Assembly: GCA_046343015.1 (NCBI GenBank)
Contig: JBKDOL010000132.1
Location: 62,001-126,000 of the forward strand
Length of the DNA: 64,000 nucleotides
Direction of reading: 5' to 3'
DNA from: BJ22 sp021298375
Lineage (GTDB): Bacteria; Planctomycetota; Planctomycetia; Pirellulales; Pirellulaceae
In this document: piece after piece, positions 1-7,920 of the stretch
How positions within the stretch are numbered: position 1 is the first letter of the stretch
How the letters are laid out: every line of letters begins with the position of its first letter
Position numbers and translations under genes: made by a program
Notes under the pieces: generated by a model
Told to the model about the DNA's origin: nothing
Database searches by the model: none
Seen by the model: only the letters and a program-made list of their open reading frames with translations

Positions 1-80
1 TCGGGCGAGTCGTTCAGGTTGGAGCGCTGAGGCGGCGCCGCGGCGGAAACTGCAAGTTCGTTATCAGTTGGAGACAGAGT

Positions 81-1070
81 GTGAAGATCAAGTATCGGCA
101 GCCGCAAGGGAGAAGTCACAGCCTCCACCGTCAGCTTTGGGAGCTGCCTTGGGGACTGTTGTGTTTGGTTTGTTTTCTCGGATTCTGGCCTGAACTGCTC
201 AAGGCCGAGGAACCACTCCGCTGGAAATTCGAAACTGGACAGAAGTACCGGGTCGAGATGGCGCAAAACACCAGCACGCTGACGGAATACGAGACCAAGT
301 CCAGCAACCTGGCTTCCGAGACGCGGCTCGAGTTGGCTTGGGAAGTGGTGGCGGTCGAAAATGGTGTGGCGACGGTCAGTCAGCGGCTGGATCGGTTGGT
401 TCTGCAACTCGATTTGCCGACCAAGGACGGCGCAGGCAAGGTCTTATTCGATTCGGCAGACCCGTCGCTGAGCCTGAATTTGAAGCCCGAAATGCAGGCT
501 CGTTTGCAGGCTCTGGCAGGGACCCGGTTTCAGGTCAAGATTCGCGACAATGGACAGGTTGAGGGAGTCGAGGCCGACTCGGCCAGTTTGACGGCTTGGC
601 AGGCCGCATCGGGTTCGGATGCTGTTCGCTCGCAACTCAGTCCCGAGGGGCTGGCGAAGCTGTTTTCCGAATCCAGTCTGCCCTTGCCGCTGGATGAGGC
701 AGCCGCGAAGGATGGCTGGGCTGTCGCCGGCAAGCTTTCCGGCCCCTGGGGTGAGTTGAACTCGGAAACGAAGTATCGGCTGGCGGGAGAGCAGACGTTC
801 GATGAGCGTCCGGCGCTGATGGTCGTGATGGAGCGGAACGTCAAGCCGGGAACCGAGTCCGCGCAACCCGCCGCAAACGCGGGGGTGGCCGAGTCTTCTC
901 GTTTGCGCCAGCACGAAGCGCAAGGGGAGTGGTTTTTCGACCCGGCCGCTGGGCAACTGCTCGGGGGGAAAGTCGTGCAGCGAATCGAGGCGGAACGGGT
1001 TTATCGCGAAGAGACGATGAAGACCGTGTATCGGTCCACGACTTCGCTGCGCACGCAGCGATTGAACTGA
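81..1070 (+). CDS. secreted protein of unknown function (DUF6263-like)
   Basis: Function unknown. The 329-residue product has a basic N-terminus and a hydrophobic stretch at about residues 20-40 ending in LLKA before EEP, which reads as a Sec signal peptide cleaved near residue 42. There is no later membrane segment, so a periplasmic location is inferred. The mature part alternates charged and hydrophobic residues as in beta-rich folds and resembles the DUF6263-like secreted proteins of planctomycetes; that family assignment is from memory and uncertain. The GTG start is chosen because GGAGA lies 6 nt upstream. The Rieske gene follows after 29 nt, so the two may be co-transcribed. Confidence 0.75.
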   Translation: MKIKYRQPQGRSHSLHRQLWELPWGLLCLVCFLGFWPELLKAEEPLRWKFETGQKYRVEMAQNTSTLTEYETKSSNLASETRLELAWEVVAVENGVATVSQRLDRLVLQLDLPTKDGAGKVLFDSADPSLSLNLKPEMQARLQALAGTRFQVKIRDNGQVEGVEADSASLTAWQAASGSDAVRSQLSPEGLAKLFSESSLPLPLDEAAAKDGWAVAGKLSGPWGELNSETKYRLAGEQTFDERPALMVVMERNVKPGTESAQPAANAGVAESSRLRQHEAQGEWFFDPAAGQLLGGKVVQRIEAERVYREETMKTVYRSTTSLRTQRLN

Positions 1071-1099
1071 AGCAGTCCGGGAATTGGGAGCGTTGCCAA

Positions 1100-1423
1100 A
1101 TGGGATGGTGGCTGTTGGCCCGAGCGGGCGATGTTCCTCTCGGTGAGGGACGAGCCTTCGAAGTTGCCGGGCGAACCATTGCCTTGTTCCACATCGCTGG
1201 GCAATGGCATGCGATCGAAGATCAGTGTCCTCACATGGGCGCTTCGCTGGCAGCCGGCTATCTCGAGGGTTGTGTGGTCGCCTGCCCCTGGCACGCTTGG
1301 AGATTCGATCTTCGTGATGGATCGTGGTGCGACAATCCACGTGTCAAAATCGATGCCTTCCAGCTCAAAGTCGAGGGCGATCAAATCTGGGTCGAACTGC
1401 CAGGCGAGCCCCCGGGCGATTGA
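1100..1423 (+). CDS. Rieske [2Fe-2S] ferredoxin-like protein
   Basis: Small soluble Rieske protein, 107 residues, expected to carry one [2Fe-2S] cluster and pass electrons to an oxygenase or reductase that is not identifiable here. Cluster ligands are visible as C43-x-H45 (CPHMG) and C62-x2-H65 (CPWHAW) with the spacing of single-domain ferredoxins such as NirD or BphF. The whole protein is the Rieske fold, with no signal peptide or membrane segment, so it should be cytoplasmic. The ATG at 1100 is preferred over longer readings because GGGAG sits 9 nt upstream and the family usually starts just before this strand. It lies between the secreted protein and the MazG-like gene. No oxygenase partner is nearby, so the substrate cannot be inferred. 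Confidence 0.88.
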   Translation: MGWWLLARAGDVPLGEGRAFEVAGRTIALFHIAGQWHAIEDQCPHMGASLAAGYLEGCVVACPWHAWRFDLRDGSWCDNPRVKIDAFQLKVEGDQIWVELPGEPPGD

Positions 1424-1490
1424 CCCGCCAGGAACAAGACAGACGGAGAAGTGGCCGAGCGGCCGGTTTTGGCGTGGAGTGGTATTAGCC

Positions 1491-1520
1491 GATCGGAAAT
1501 CAAGTGATCGGGAATCAAGT
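1491..1520. repeat. 15-bp tandem duplication, 2 copies
   Basis: Two adjacent 15-bp units of the form gatcggaaatcaagt differ at one base. They lie in the short spacer between the Rieske and MazG-like genes, 12 nt before the latter's start codon. The array is one member of the window-wide set of short tandem duplications. Confidence 0.9.
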
Positions 1521-1532
1521 GAGGGCGGGAGC

Positions 1533-1883
1533 ATGAGTGCAGCGAACGTGGAGCGGACGGCCGGGGGAGATCCAGTGGCGGACATCTCGCTCGGAGATTT
1601 CCAACAGTTGATTAAGCGAATGTACTTTGAAAAGGATGTTGCCCGCGGAGTCGAGGGGACATTCATGTGGTTGATGGAAGAGGTTGGAGAACTGGCGACC
1701 GCTTTGCGGGAGAAAGAGCCAATCAACCTGGCGGAGGAATTCGCCGATGTGTTGGCGTGGCTGGCGACCATCGCAAACGTGGCTGGGGTCGACTTGGCGG
1801 GTGCGGTGCGGAAGAAGTATGGCGGTGGTTGCCCGGGCTGCGGGAAGCTGGTTTGCGCCTGCCCCGACTCAGAAAAACCATGA
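1533..1883 (+). CDS. MazG-like nucleotide pyrophosphohydrolase with C-terminal Cys cluster
   Basis: All-alpha NTP pyrophosphohydrolase of the MazG/dCTPase superfamily, 116 residues, expected to hydrolyse a (d)NTP to (d)NMP and PPi with Mg2+. The metal-binding pattern EExxE...ExxD is present as E49, E50, E53 and E69, D72, in LMEEVGELATAL and EEFADVLAW. The length suits the single-domain subfamily. The C-terminal 17 residues contain four cysteines (C100, C103, C108, C110; CPGC then CAC), a possible metal site or redox tail that is not part of the basic fold. The ATG at 1533 follows a purine-rich GGGCGGGAG. The physiological nucleotide cannot be told from sequence. Confidence 0.85.
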   Translation: MSAANVERTAGGDPVADISLGDFQQLIKRMYFEKDVARGVEGTFMWLMEEVGELATALREKEPINLAEEFADVLAWLATIANVAGVDLAGAVRKKYGGGCPGCGKLVCACPDSEKP

Positions 1884-2092
1884 TTGTTGCTGGCCTTGAG
1901 ACCGATTTGGCGGGTTGTCGCCGAGGGGGTTGTTTGACTGCGGGGAATGGCTGAATTTGGGCCGCTGCGGTATGCTGGAAGCCGTAGCTTGCGACAGGCA
2001 TCTTGAATGCGGGCCTGCTCCGGTTCTAGGCGAACGGGCAGCGAGTGTGGGGTTGCTGTCTTTCCCAAATTTTGGAGTTCGAGTTTCCGGCC

Positions 2093-4297
2093 ATGCCTCG
2101 TTCCGCCCGCTCTAGAATGTCGACTTTGGGCTCGGTTGGGATCACCTGCTTCGCCTGGTTGCTGGTTCTCAGCCCGTGGACTGCGGCCGAGGCTCAAATC
2201 ACCGCAATCAAACTGGGGGTTGCCGAACATTTGCGGTTGGGCGAATGGGCAGCGGTGACGGTTGAGCTCGCGCCCCAGCAGGAGCTTTCAGCGATCGCTC
2301 GCTTGGAAGTGGAAAGCACCGATGGAGACGGAGCGCCGGCTGTTTACGATCAGGCTCCGATTCGCGACAGCCAGAACGCCCGGAGTTTGGTCGGCTGGTT
2401 TCGCTTGGGGGGGACGCGGGGTGAAGTGCGCGTCCGGTTAAAAGACGCTGGGGGGCAAGTGCTTGCGGAGGATAGTACCTTCGTCGCAGCAGATGAGGGG
2501 AGCGGTCCGGCGGTCTTGCCTTTGACAACGCGTCTCGTGGTGGTCGTGGGGCTCGATCCGGCGGCACAGCCCTTGTTTGCTTGGAGCAGGAGTCGCGCTG
2601 ACTCGCTGCGGGTTGTTTTCATTGAATCGTTCCGGGACCTTCCCGCGACGGCGATCGGTCTGCGCAATCTCGATACGCTGGTTTTGGCGGCGAGTTCTCC
2701 CGCGTTAATGGCGGGTTTGGATGCGCAGCGCCAAGAGGTCCTCGAATCATGGGTCCGGGGTGGCGGGCGGATGCTGTTCTGGACATCCGGCGATGCGGCT
2801 GAGGAGTTTCAGGCCGGCGGGCGTTTGGCCGCCTGGATCCCGGGTCAGTTGAGTGGCTTCGAGCAATTGGGGTCGACAACTCGGCTCGACTTCTTGCTCA
2901 AGGCCAAGCAGCCCCTGATTCCCCTCGGGCAACCCGGTTTTGAGATTGGACGTCTGCAATCCCCGGTCGGAAATGTGCTGGCGACGCAGGAAGACATTCC
3001 ACTGGTTGTTCGCCGTCAGTGGGGCTTGGGGCAGATCGCCTATTCCAGTCTCGCGCTCGACCGTGAGCCTTTGCTCCGCTGGGAGGCGACGCCGAGATTG
3101 CTGGATGCGTTGTTGAATCAATCACGCCTCGGCGAAGAACGCTTGAATGAGGCTCGGCCGATCTCGAGTGTCGGTTTTCAACGCGACTTGATTGAGCAGT
3201 TGCGAGCTCCCCTCGAGACGTTTCGAAACGTCTCGCTCATTTCTTTTACCACGGTCGCCTTGTTGATAGGCTTGCTGTTGCTGCTGGTTGGGCCAGCAGA
3301 TTATTTTCTCCTGCGCAGTTTGCCCGGTCGGAAAATGGAATGGACCTGGCTGACCTTTCCCCTGACAGTTTTGGCCTTCAGCGGTTTGGCCTGGTGGTTG
3401 TCCGCTCGATCTCATCCGGTCGCATTGCAGTTTAATCAGCTGGAAGTCGTTGATATCGATGTCACCTCGGGGCGGCAGCGGGGGACAGCCTGGACAGCAA
3501 TTTACAGTCCTCAGGCCGAGGCCCATCGGGTTTCCGGTAACTTGATCCGGCCGGTTTCGGGCCAGGTGCTGGATGAGCAGACCAGTTGGCTGGCCCTGCC
3601 CGGCGGTGCTGTGGGCGGTTTCTTCGGCAGCAATGCAAAACCATACACACATCGCGCGACGGCGACAGGGGAAGATGTCCGCGTGGAGTTGGAGGGTTAT
3701 CCCTTTCCTGTCCGATCCACTCGAACTCTGCTTTATCAGTGGCAAGGGGAGAGTCAGTTGTCAGTCCGCAGCCAGCTGCGTTACGAAGCAGGTATCGGAC
3801 GGCTGGTCGGGACCTTTACCAATCCCTTTGATTTTCCGCTGAGGAATTGCCGCATCTATTACGAGGGTTGGGCTTATGTCTTTGACCAGCCTGTAGAGGC
3901 GGGAGACACCGTCGATTTGCTCACGGAGGGCCGGGAACGGACGATCAAGAGCATCCTTACCCAGCGGGACAAGGCGAGCGCGGAAGGGAAGACGCAGAAC
4001 GTTCCCTGGGACCCGCGCGAGGCCAAGCTCTCACGATTGCTGGAGATGGTGATGTTTCATGATTCTGCTGGCGGGCAGAGTTATACGGGGCTGGTGAATC
4101 GGGCCCACGGCCGGCTGGAGATGAGTGAGCATCTCGAGTTGCGGCAGGCGATTGTTGTGGCTGAGCTGCCACAGCCAATGAGTCAGCTGCAGATTGATGG
4201 CCAACCTCTGGATGCTGGAGCCGATCAGCGTTTCTCTGTTGTCCGGCTTTGTGTGCCGGTGGTCGTCGGGGCTGCTGATGAGAAGTCAGGGCCTTGA
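2093..4297 (+). CDS. membrane-anchored GATase-like protein of an ABC export module
   Basis: Large envelope protein of unknown function, 734 residues from the ATG at 2093. It has an N-terminal signal sequence ending near TAAEA, a long extracytoplasmic region, and two adjacent membrane helices at about residues 378-405 and 418-440. A final extracytoplasmic domain carries no recognised motif. The stretch around residues 195-245 (LVLAASSPALMAG ... GGGRMLFWTSG) has the look of the type-1 glutamine-amidotransferase-like fold found in GldG/DUF4350-type ABC accessory proteins; catalytic residues are not evident. An ABC ATPase begins 65 nt downstream, and the same pairing recurs at 23-26 kb. I infer that it is the substrate-facing or gating partner of that ATPase. 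The ATG at 2117 is an alternative start. Confidence 0.8.
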   Translation: MPRSARSRMSTLGSVGITCFAWLLVLSPWTAAEAQITAIKLGVAEHLRLGEWAAVTVELAPQQELSAIARLEVESTDGDGAPAVYDQAPIRDSQNARSLVGWFRLGGTRGEVRVRLKDAGGQVLAEDSTFVAADEGSGPAVLPLTTRLVVVVGLDPAAQPLFAWSRSRADSLRVVFIESFRDLPATAIGLRNLDTLVLAASSPALMAGLDAQRQEVLESWVRGGGRMLFWTSGDAAEEFQAGGRLAAWIPGQLSGFEQLGSTTRLDFLLKAKQPLIPLGQPGFEIGRLQSPVGNVLATQEDIPLVVRRQWGLGQIAYSSLALDREPLLRWEATPRLLDALLNQSRLGEERLNEARPISSVGFQRDLIEQLRAPLETFRNVSLISFTTVALLIGLLLLLVGPADYFLLRSLPGRKMEWTWLTFPLTVLAFSGLAWWLSARSHPVALQFNQLEVVDIDVTSGRQRGTAWTAIYSPQAEAHRVSGNLIRPVSGQVLDEQTSWLALPGGAVGGFFGSNAKPYTHRATATGEDVRVELEGYPFPVRSTRTLLYQWQGESQLSVRSQLRYEAGIGRLVGTFTNPFDFPLRNCRIYYEGWAYVFDQPVEAGDTVDLLTEGRERTIKSILTQRDKASAEGKTQNVPWDPREAKLSRLLEMVMFHDSAGGQSYTGLVNRAHGRLEMSEHLELRQAIVVAELPQPMSQLQIDGQPLDAGADQRFSVVRLCVPVVVGAADEKSGP

Positions 4298-4362
4298 GTG
4301 AGTGTTGCGTCGATGTCGACCTGTTGGGGTTTGCCAATCCTGGTTCAGTGGGATGAGAAATC

Positions 4363-5295
4363 GTGATTCGGACAGTTAACCTGACCAAGAAGTACGGCGA
4401 TTTTTTCGCCATCAAGAACATCAACCTCGAGTTGGAACAGGGGGACGTTTACGGCTTCATCGGGCCCAACGGCGCGGGCAAGACAACGACGATGCGGATC
4501 ATTGCCACGCTCCTCGAGCCCTCGCATGGCGAGGCTTACGTCTGCGGCCACTCGATTTATGAAAACCCGCGCGAGATTCGGCGGTTGGTCGGCTACATGC
4601 CAGACTTTTTCGGCGTCTATGACGACATGAAGGTGATCGAATACCTCGAGTTCTTTGCTGCCGCCTACCGGATTAAGGGGGAAGCCCGTCGCAAGCGTTG
4701 TGACGAGCTGCTCGAAATTGTCGACCTCGATTTTAAGCGGGATGCCTTCGCCAATACGCTGTCGCGGGGGCAAACCCAGCGGCTCGGGTTGGCGCGGGTT
4801 TTATTGCATGACCCTCAAGTCTTGCTTCTCGACGAACCGCTGAGCGGCTTGGACCCACGCGCCCGAATCGAGATGCGGAGCGTTCTCCGCAGGTTGGGGC
4901 AGTTGGGGAAGACGATTGTCGTCTCCAGCCACATCCTCCCGGAGTTGGCTGACATCTGCAACAAGGTCGGAATTATCGATCGGGGGGTCCTGGGCTATTC
5001 GGGTACCGTGGCCGATGTGATGAAGATCGTTCGCGAGAAGACGATTCTGCAAATCGCTTTGCGGGGGGATCAAGCTGCGGCGGCCGAGTTGCTTCGCAAG
5101 GACCCGACCGTCGAGGAGGTGCGGATCGACAAGGAGCAACTGGTAGTGACGCTTCGCTCGGGGCAAACGGAGTACGCGCAGCTCCCGACGCTGCTCGTCA
5201 GCAAGGGTTATCAACTGCTCCGATTCCAGGAAGAGGAGCTGAATCTGGAAACCGCCTTCATGACCCTGACCAAAGGGGTGGGGGCGAAAATCTAG
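4363..5295 (+). CDS. ABC-2 type transporter ATP-binding protein
   Basis: Cytoplasmic ATPase of an ABC-2 type exporter, 310 residues. Walker A is GPNGAGKTTT at about 34-43, the signature is LSRGQ at 133-137, Walker B is VLLLDEP with D157/E158, and the switch histidine is in VSSHIL near 197. The Q-loop position reads GYMPD, Asp in place of Gln, and the paralogue at 25.5 kb does the same. The C-terminal 80 residues form the usual extra domain of CcmA/DrrA-type ATPases. The start is GTG. It follows the GATase-like membrane protein by 65 nt, but no ABC-2 permease is encoded next to it, unlike the second module, so its permease must be elsewhere or be the upstream protein. Closest paralogue in the window: 25464-26417. 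Confidence 0.95.
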   Translation: MIRTVNLTKKYGDFFAIKNINLELEQGDVYGFIGPNGAGKTTTMRIIATLLEPSHGEAYVCGHSIYENPREIRRLVGYMPDFFGVYDDMKVIEYLEFFAAAYRIKGEARRKRCDELLEIVDLDFKRDAFANTLSRGQTQRLGLARVLLHDPQVLLLDEPLSGLDPRARIEMRSVLRRLGQLGKTIVVSSHILPELADICNKVGIIDRGVLGYSGTVADVMKIVREKTILQIALRGDQAAAAELLRKDPTVEEVRIDKEQLVVTLRSGQTEYAQLPTLLVSKGYQLLRFQEEELNLETAFMTLTKGVGAKI

Positions 5296-5465
5296 GCGGC
5301 CGGCTCAGCCCGTCTGCAGAGCATTTGGTTTGGACGCGCACTCGCCGTGACGGCGGCCGAATGGGAATCGCTGCTCGGGAATTGCTGTTCGAGACTTTGC
5401 TGGGACCTCGCCGCTGGAAAGGGTTGGGTTCCCGCGGAGCCCTCTTGGGCAGTAACCCGCAGGCT

Positions 5466-5813
5466 TTAGATTGCTTCGGGGCCCCGTTCGCCGGTCCGAA
5501 TGCGAATGCAGTCATCCAGTGGCAGGACGAAGATTTTGCCGTCCCCAATTTCCCCTTTTTCGCCACTCCGACCACCTTTGATGATCGCGGCAATCGTCGG
5601 CTCGACAAAAGCTTCATTGACCGCGATTTGCAGCTGCACCTTGCGGCGGAGGTGAGGGGCGAAATCGTCTTTTTCAAAATTCTCAGAGCGTCCTTTTTGT
5701 CGACCGAATCCCTGGCAATCCATGATCGTCAGGCGAAAGACCTCGACATCAGTCAGAGCCGCTTTGACGGACTCAAGCGCTTGGGGTTGGATGATGGCGA
5801 TGATCAGTTTCAT
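5466..5813 (-). CDS. glnB: nitrogen regulatory protein P-II
   Basis: P-II signal protein, 115 residues, a trimer that senses 2-oxoglutarate and ATP/ADP and regulates nitrogen assimilation partners such as AmtB or glutamine synthetase. The full fold is present: N-terminal strand MKLIIAIIQP, T-loop after GFGRQKG, B-loop region and the C-terminal signature RTGERGPEAI. Aligned without gaps to E. coli GlnB, both T-loop tyrosines are replaced: residue 46 is Phe and residue 51, the uridylylation site, is Phe. Uridylylation at Tyr51 is therefore not possible and control is presumably by effector binding alone. The start is the ATG at 5813, matching the family N-terminus. No amt or glnA is adjacent. 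The symbol could equally be glnK. Confidence 0.96.
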   Translation of the reverse strand: MKLIIAIIQPQALESVKAALTDVEVFRLTIMDCQGFGRQKGRSENFEKDDFAPHLRRKVQLQIAVNEAFVEPTIAAIIKGGRSGEKGEIGDGKIFVLPLDDCIRIRTGERGPEAI

Positions 5814-5969
5814 GGGGGCGAACAAGGGCCAAGGCAAGGGGAAATTCAGTCAACTGCGAGGCTGAGCGGACCTTGAGCGTGGAGGCTTCAGTCGAGAGAG
5901 ATTTTCGCGGATGCATTCTGGCTTGCAAAGTGGAGGGGTGAGCAACAGCCCCGAATTTCCAAACGCAAA

Positions 5970-6007
5970 TAAAAAAACAGGCCTGTCGCGCGGGGCGTCA
6001 GGCCTGT
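5970..6007 (-). terminator. Rho-independent terminator of the porin gene
   Basis: On the minus strand a 9-bp stem (ACAGGCCTG at 5977-5985 paired with 5999-6007) is followed by seven T residues. It lies about 50 nt beyond the porin stop codon. The arm is itself nearly palindromic. Confidence 0.9.
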
Positions 6008-6058
6008 GATTGGGTTCTGGTTGGGCAGCCGGTTTTGCCGGCTGAAATCATCCGCAAT

Positions 6059-7417
6059 TTAGAAGGCAAAGATGGCATCGACTCCGAACAGCGTGTCGCC
6101 GGGCGAGGCAGCGAAAGCACCCCAGTCAGTTCGCAATTCAGGACGAATGACGATGTTCTGCAGCGGGCGGTAGTTGGCACCCACGGTCCAATTGTAGGTG
6201 GAGCGACTGGTTCCCAGACCCTGCTGATCTGACTTCCACCATTCCAATCGGCTACCCAAGGCCAACTTGCGGTTGACTTGATAGTACAGCCCATTGACCA
6301 AGCCAAGTTCGTCTTGTCCCGAGAGGTTCAGGACGTCACCTTGGATAACGTAGCAGATTCGGTTGGTCAGCTGCATTTCGGCGTAAGCGGAGTTCAGTGA
6401 ACCGCTGTTGCGAATGCCGGTGTCGCCAAAGGAGCTGGTCAACCCCACTCGCACGTTCTGGTTCAATCGATAGCGGACCCCGGTAATCGCATTGAAACCG
6501 CTATTGTTGCGGTCAAAGGCAGTGTCCCAGCCGAGCGAAGCCCCCAGCAACAGGGTGAAGCGGTCATTTACAGCTCGCTCACCCAAAATACCGGTCATCG
6601 TGTACGGTTCAGTGTAGGTCCGCAGCAAGGTGCGGCTGTAGAAGAAATTGTCGATCGAAGGAATCGATTCGTAGCCAATCGGGGAGAGAAAACGACCGGC
6701 CTTGAATCGCCAGTTGCAGTTAGCGATTTCGGCGTAGAGCTGAGGCATCGCCCAGCCGTAGCTGCCGTAGTCCCAGCCATTGTCGAATCCCGAAGGTCCG
6801 GGATTGCCGAAAGCCTGGAAGAACGGAGCATCGATACCGTAGACCACGTCAGCCCGGAAGCCGAAATCCCAGCGGGCTCCAGCCTGGGCCTCTTCGGCCA
6901 GGTAGAACCAGTTTTGATGCGAGCGGAACCGGTCATCGACACCGCTGTTGAATCCGCCAAAGGTCGGGTCGCTGTAGTAGCCAGACTGCGTGAAGCCACC
7001 GAACTTCAGGCCGCCGGGGAGGTTGTTGAAGTAGCTCTTCGGAGCCCAAGTGTCGTTGCAGGTATTGCAATTGTTTGCATAACCTTGCTCGTGAATCGCA
7101 TTGCTTTGCACAGCCAGCGGAACCTGCTTTTCAGCCGGATTTACTGGAGCGACGGGGGCGGCGGGCACGTCACTGGGTGAGGGTTGCTGCAGCTCCTGGC
7201 TTCCGGCCTGGAAAAACCGGACGGTTTCGCCGGGGCCCTTCACCACCGGAGCTGTTGGCGAGTTGGTGTTCGGGATGACTTGCCCGGTACTGTTGCGCCA
7301 AGGATAGGATTTTGTTCCCTCGTCGCTCAGGTTAGTGATTTGAGTCTGCCCCACTGCGACGCCAGAGGCGACAACGGAAGCAACTAGTCCCAGCCAATTG
7401 GCGAATTTCTTTTTCAT
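6059..7417 (-). CDS. outer-membrane beta-barrel porin (BBP2-like)
   Basis: Predicted outer-membrane porin, 452 residues. An N-terminal Sec signal peptide (basic MKKK start, hydrophobic core, cleavage near residue 23) is followed by a Pro/Ala-rich linker and a CNTC pair near residue 115. The long C-terminal barrel (about 130-452) has alternating aromatic strands, many Tyr/Trp girdle residues and a terminal phenylalanine (AIFAF), as expected for barrel insertion. It resembles the putative BBP2 beta-barrel porins abundant in planctomycetes; substrate unknown. The start at 7417 gives a clean signal peptide. The gene is monocistronic, with a terminator about 50 nt downstream and a 500-nt upstream region. 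Codon use is regular, suggesting good expression. Confidence 0.88.
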   Translation of the reverse strand: MKKKFANWLGLVASVVASGVAVGQTQITNLSDEGTKSYPWRNSTGQVIPNTNSPTAPVVKGPGETVRFFQAGSQELQQPSPSDVPAAPVAPVNPAEKQVPLAVQSNAIHEQGYANNCNTCNDTWAPKSYFNNLPGGLKFGGFTQSGYYSDPTFGGFNSGVDDRFRSHQNWFYLAEEAQAGARWDFGFRADVVYGIDAPFFQAFGNPGPSGFDNGWDYGSYGWAMPQLYAEIANCNWRFKAGRFLSPIGYESIPSIDNFFYSRTLLRTYTEPYTMTGILGERAVNDRFTLLLGASLGWDTAFDRNNSGFNAITGVRYRLNQNVRVGLTSSFGDTGIRNSGSLNSAYAEMQLTNRICYVIQGDVLNLSGQDELGLVNGLYYQVNRKLALGSRLEWWKSDQQGLGTSRSTYNWTVGANYRPLQNIVIRPELRTDWGAFAASPGDTLFGVDAIFAF

Positions 7418-7920
7418 GGCTCTTGATTCGGGTTTGTGGTCCTGACGTCGAGATACGTTTTCCGTACGTAACGGAAGCGGCAACCTGTATGGTTGCAGTA
7501 CTTGAGGCAAGCTCTGAGGAGAGTCGGGCGATTGCCGGCTGTGGCTGTGCTGCCGTGCCTGCAAGACCTGCACGGGATACCGATGGCACCCGTCTTCAAG
7601 TTTGAATCGGATGGGCCGATAAGTTCGCTGAAAGAGGGATCCTGAAATGCGCTTCAGGAAAGGTAGGTAAAGTTTTCCGCCGCCTAACAGGCAGAACCGC
7701 TACGGACCGGGGAGATGTCGGTGATAGTCTTTCCCCGCAGAACCCTTTTTTAACGCCCGAACTCAGCGATTCCACGCCTTGCCGGTCCGCTTGCCGACGA
7801 TGGGAAGCCCGCGTGCAACCAGGCTGGGCCGGCGAAATTGGGCGGCTCGGGCCAGCATCCGCGAATCCGTCTCTGCTCGCCTCCTGCCGCCACAGGCCAA
7901 GTCAGTCTGACGCAATCCGT
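7418..7920. other. intergenic region upstream of the porin
   Basis: About 500 nt with no credible gene. It carries the leader of the minus-strand porin and the downstream flank of ftsY. A 7-bp inverted repeat (TCCTGAA/TTCAGGA, about 7641-7660) is visible, but no sigma-70 promoter of good match was found by eye. Confidence 0.5.

Noticed and set aside
1..30. Possible 3' end of an upstream gene (frame 1 reads to a TGA at 28-30)
   Set aside because: Only nine codons are visible; not enough to claim a gene.
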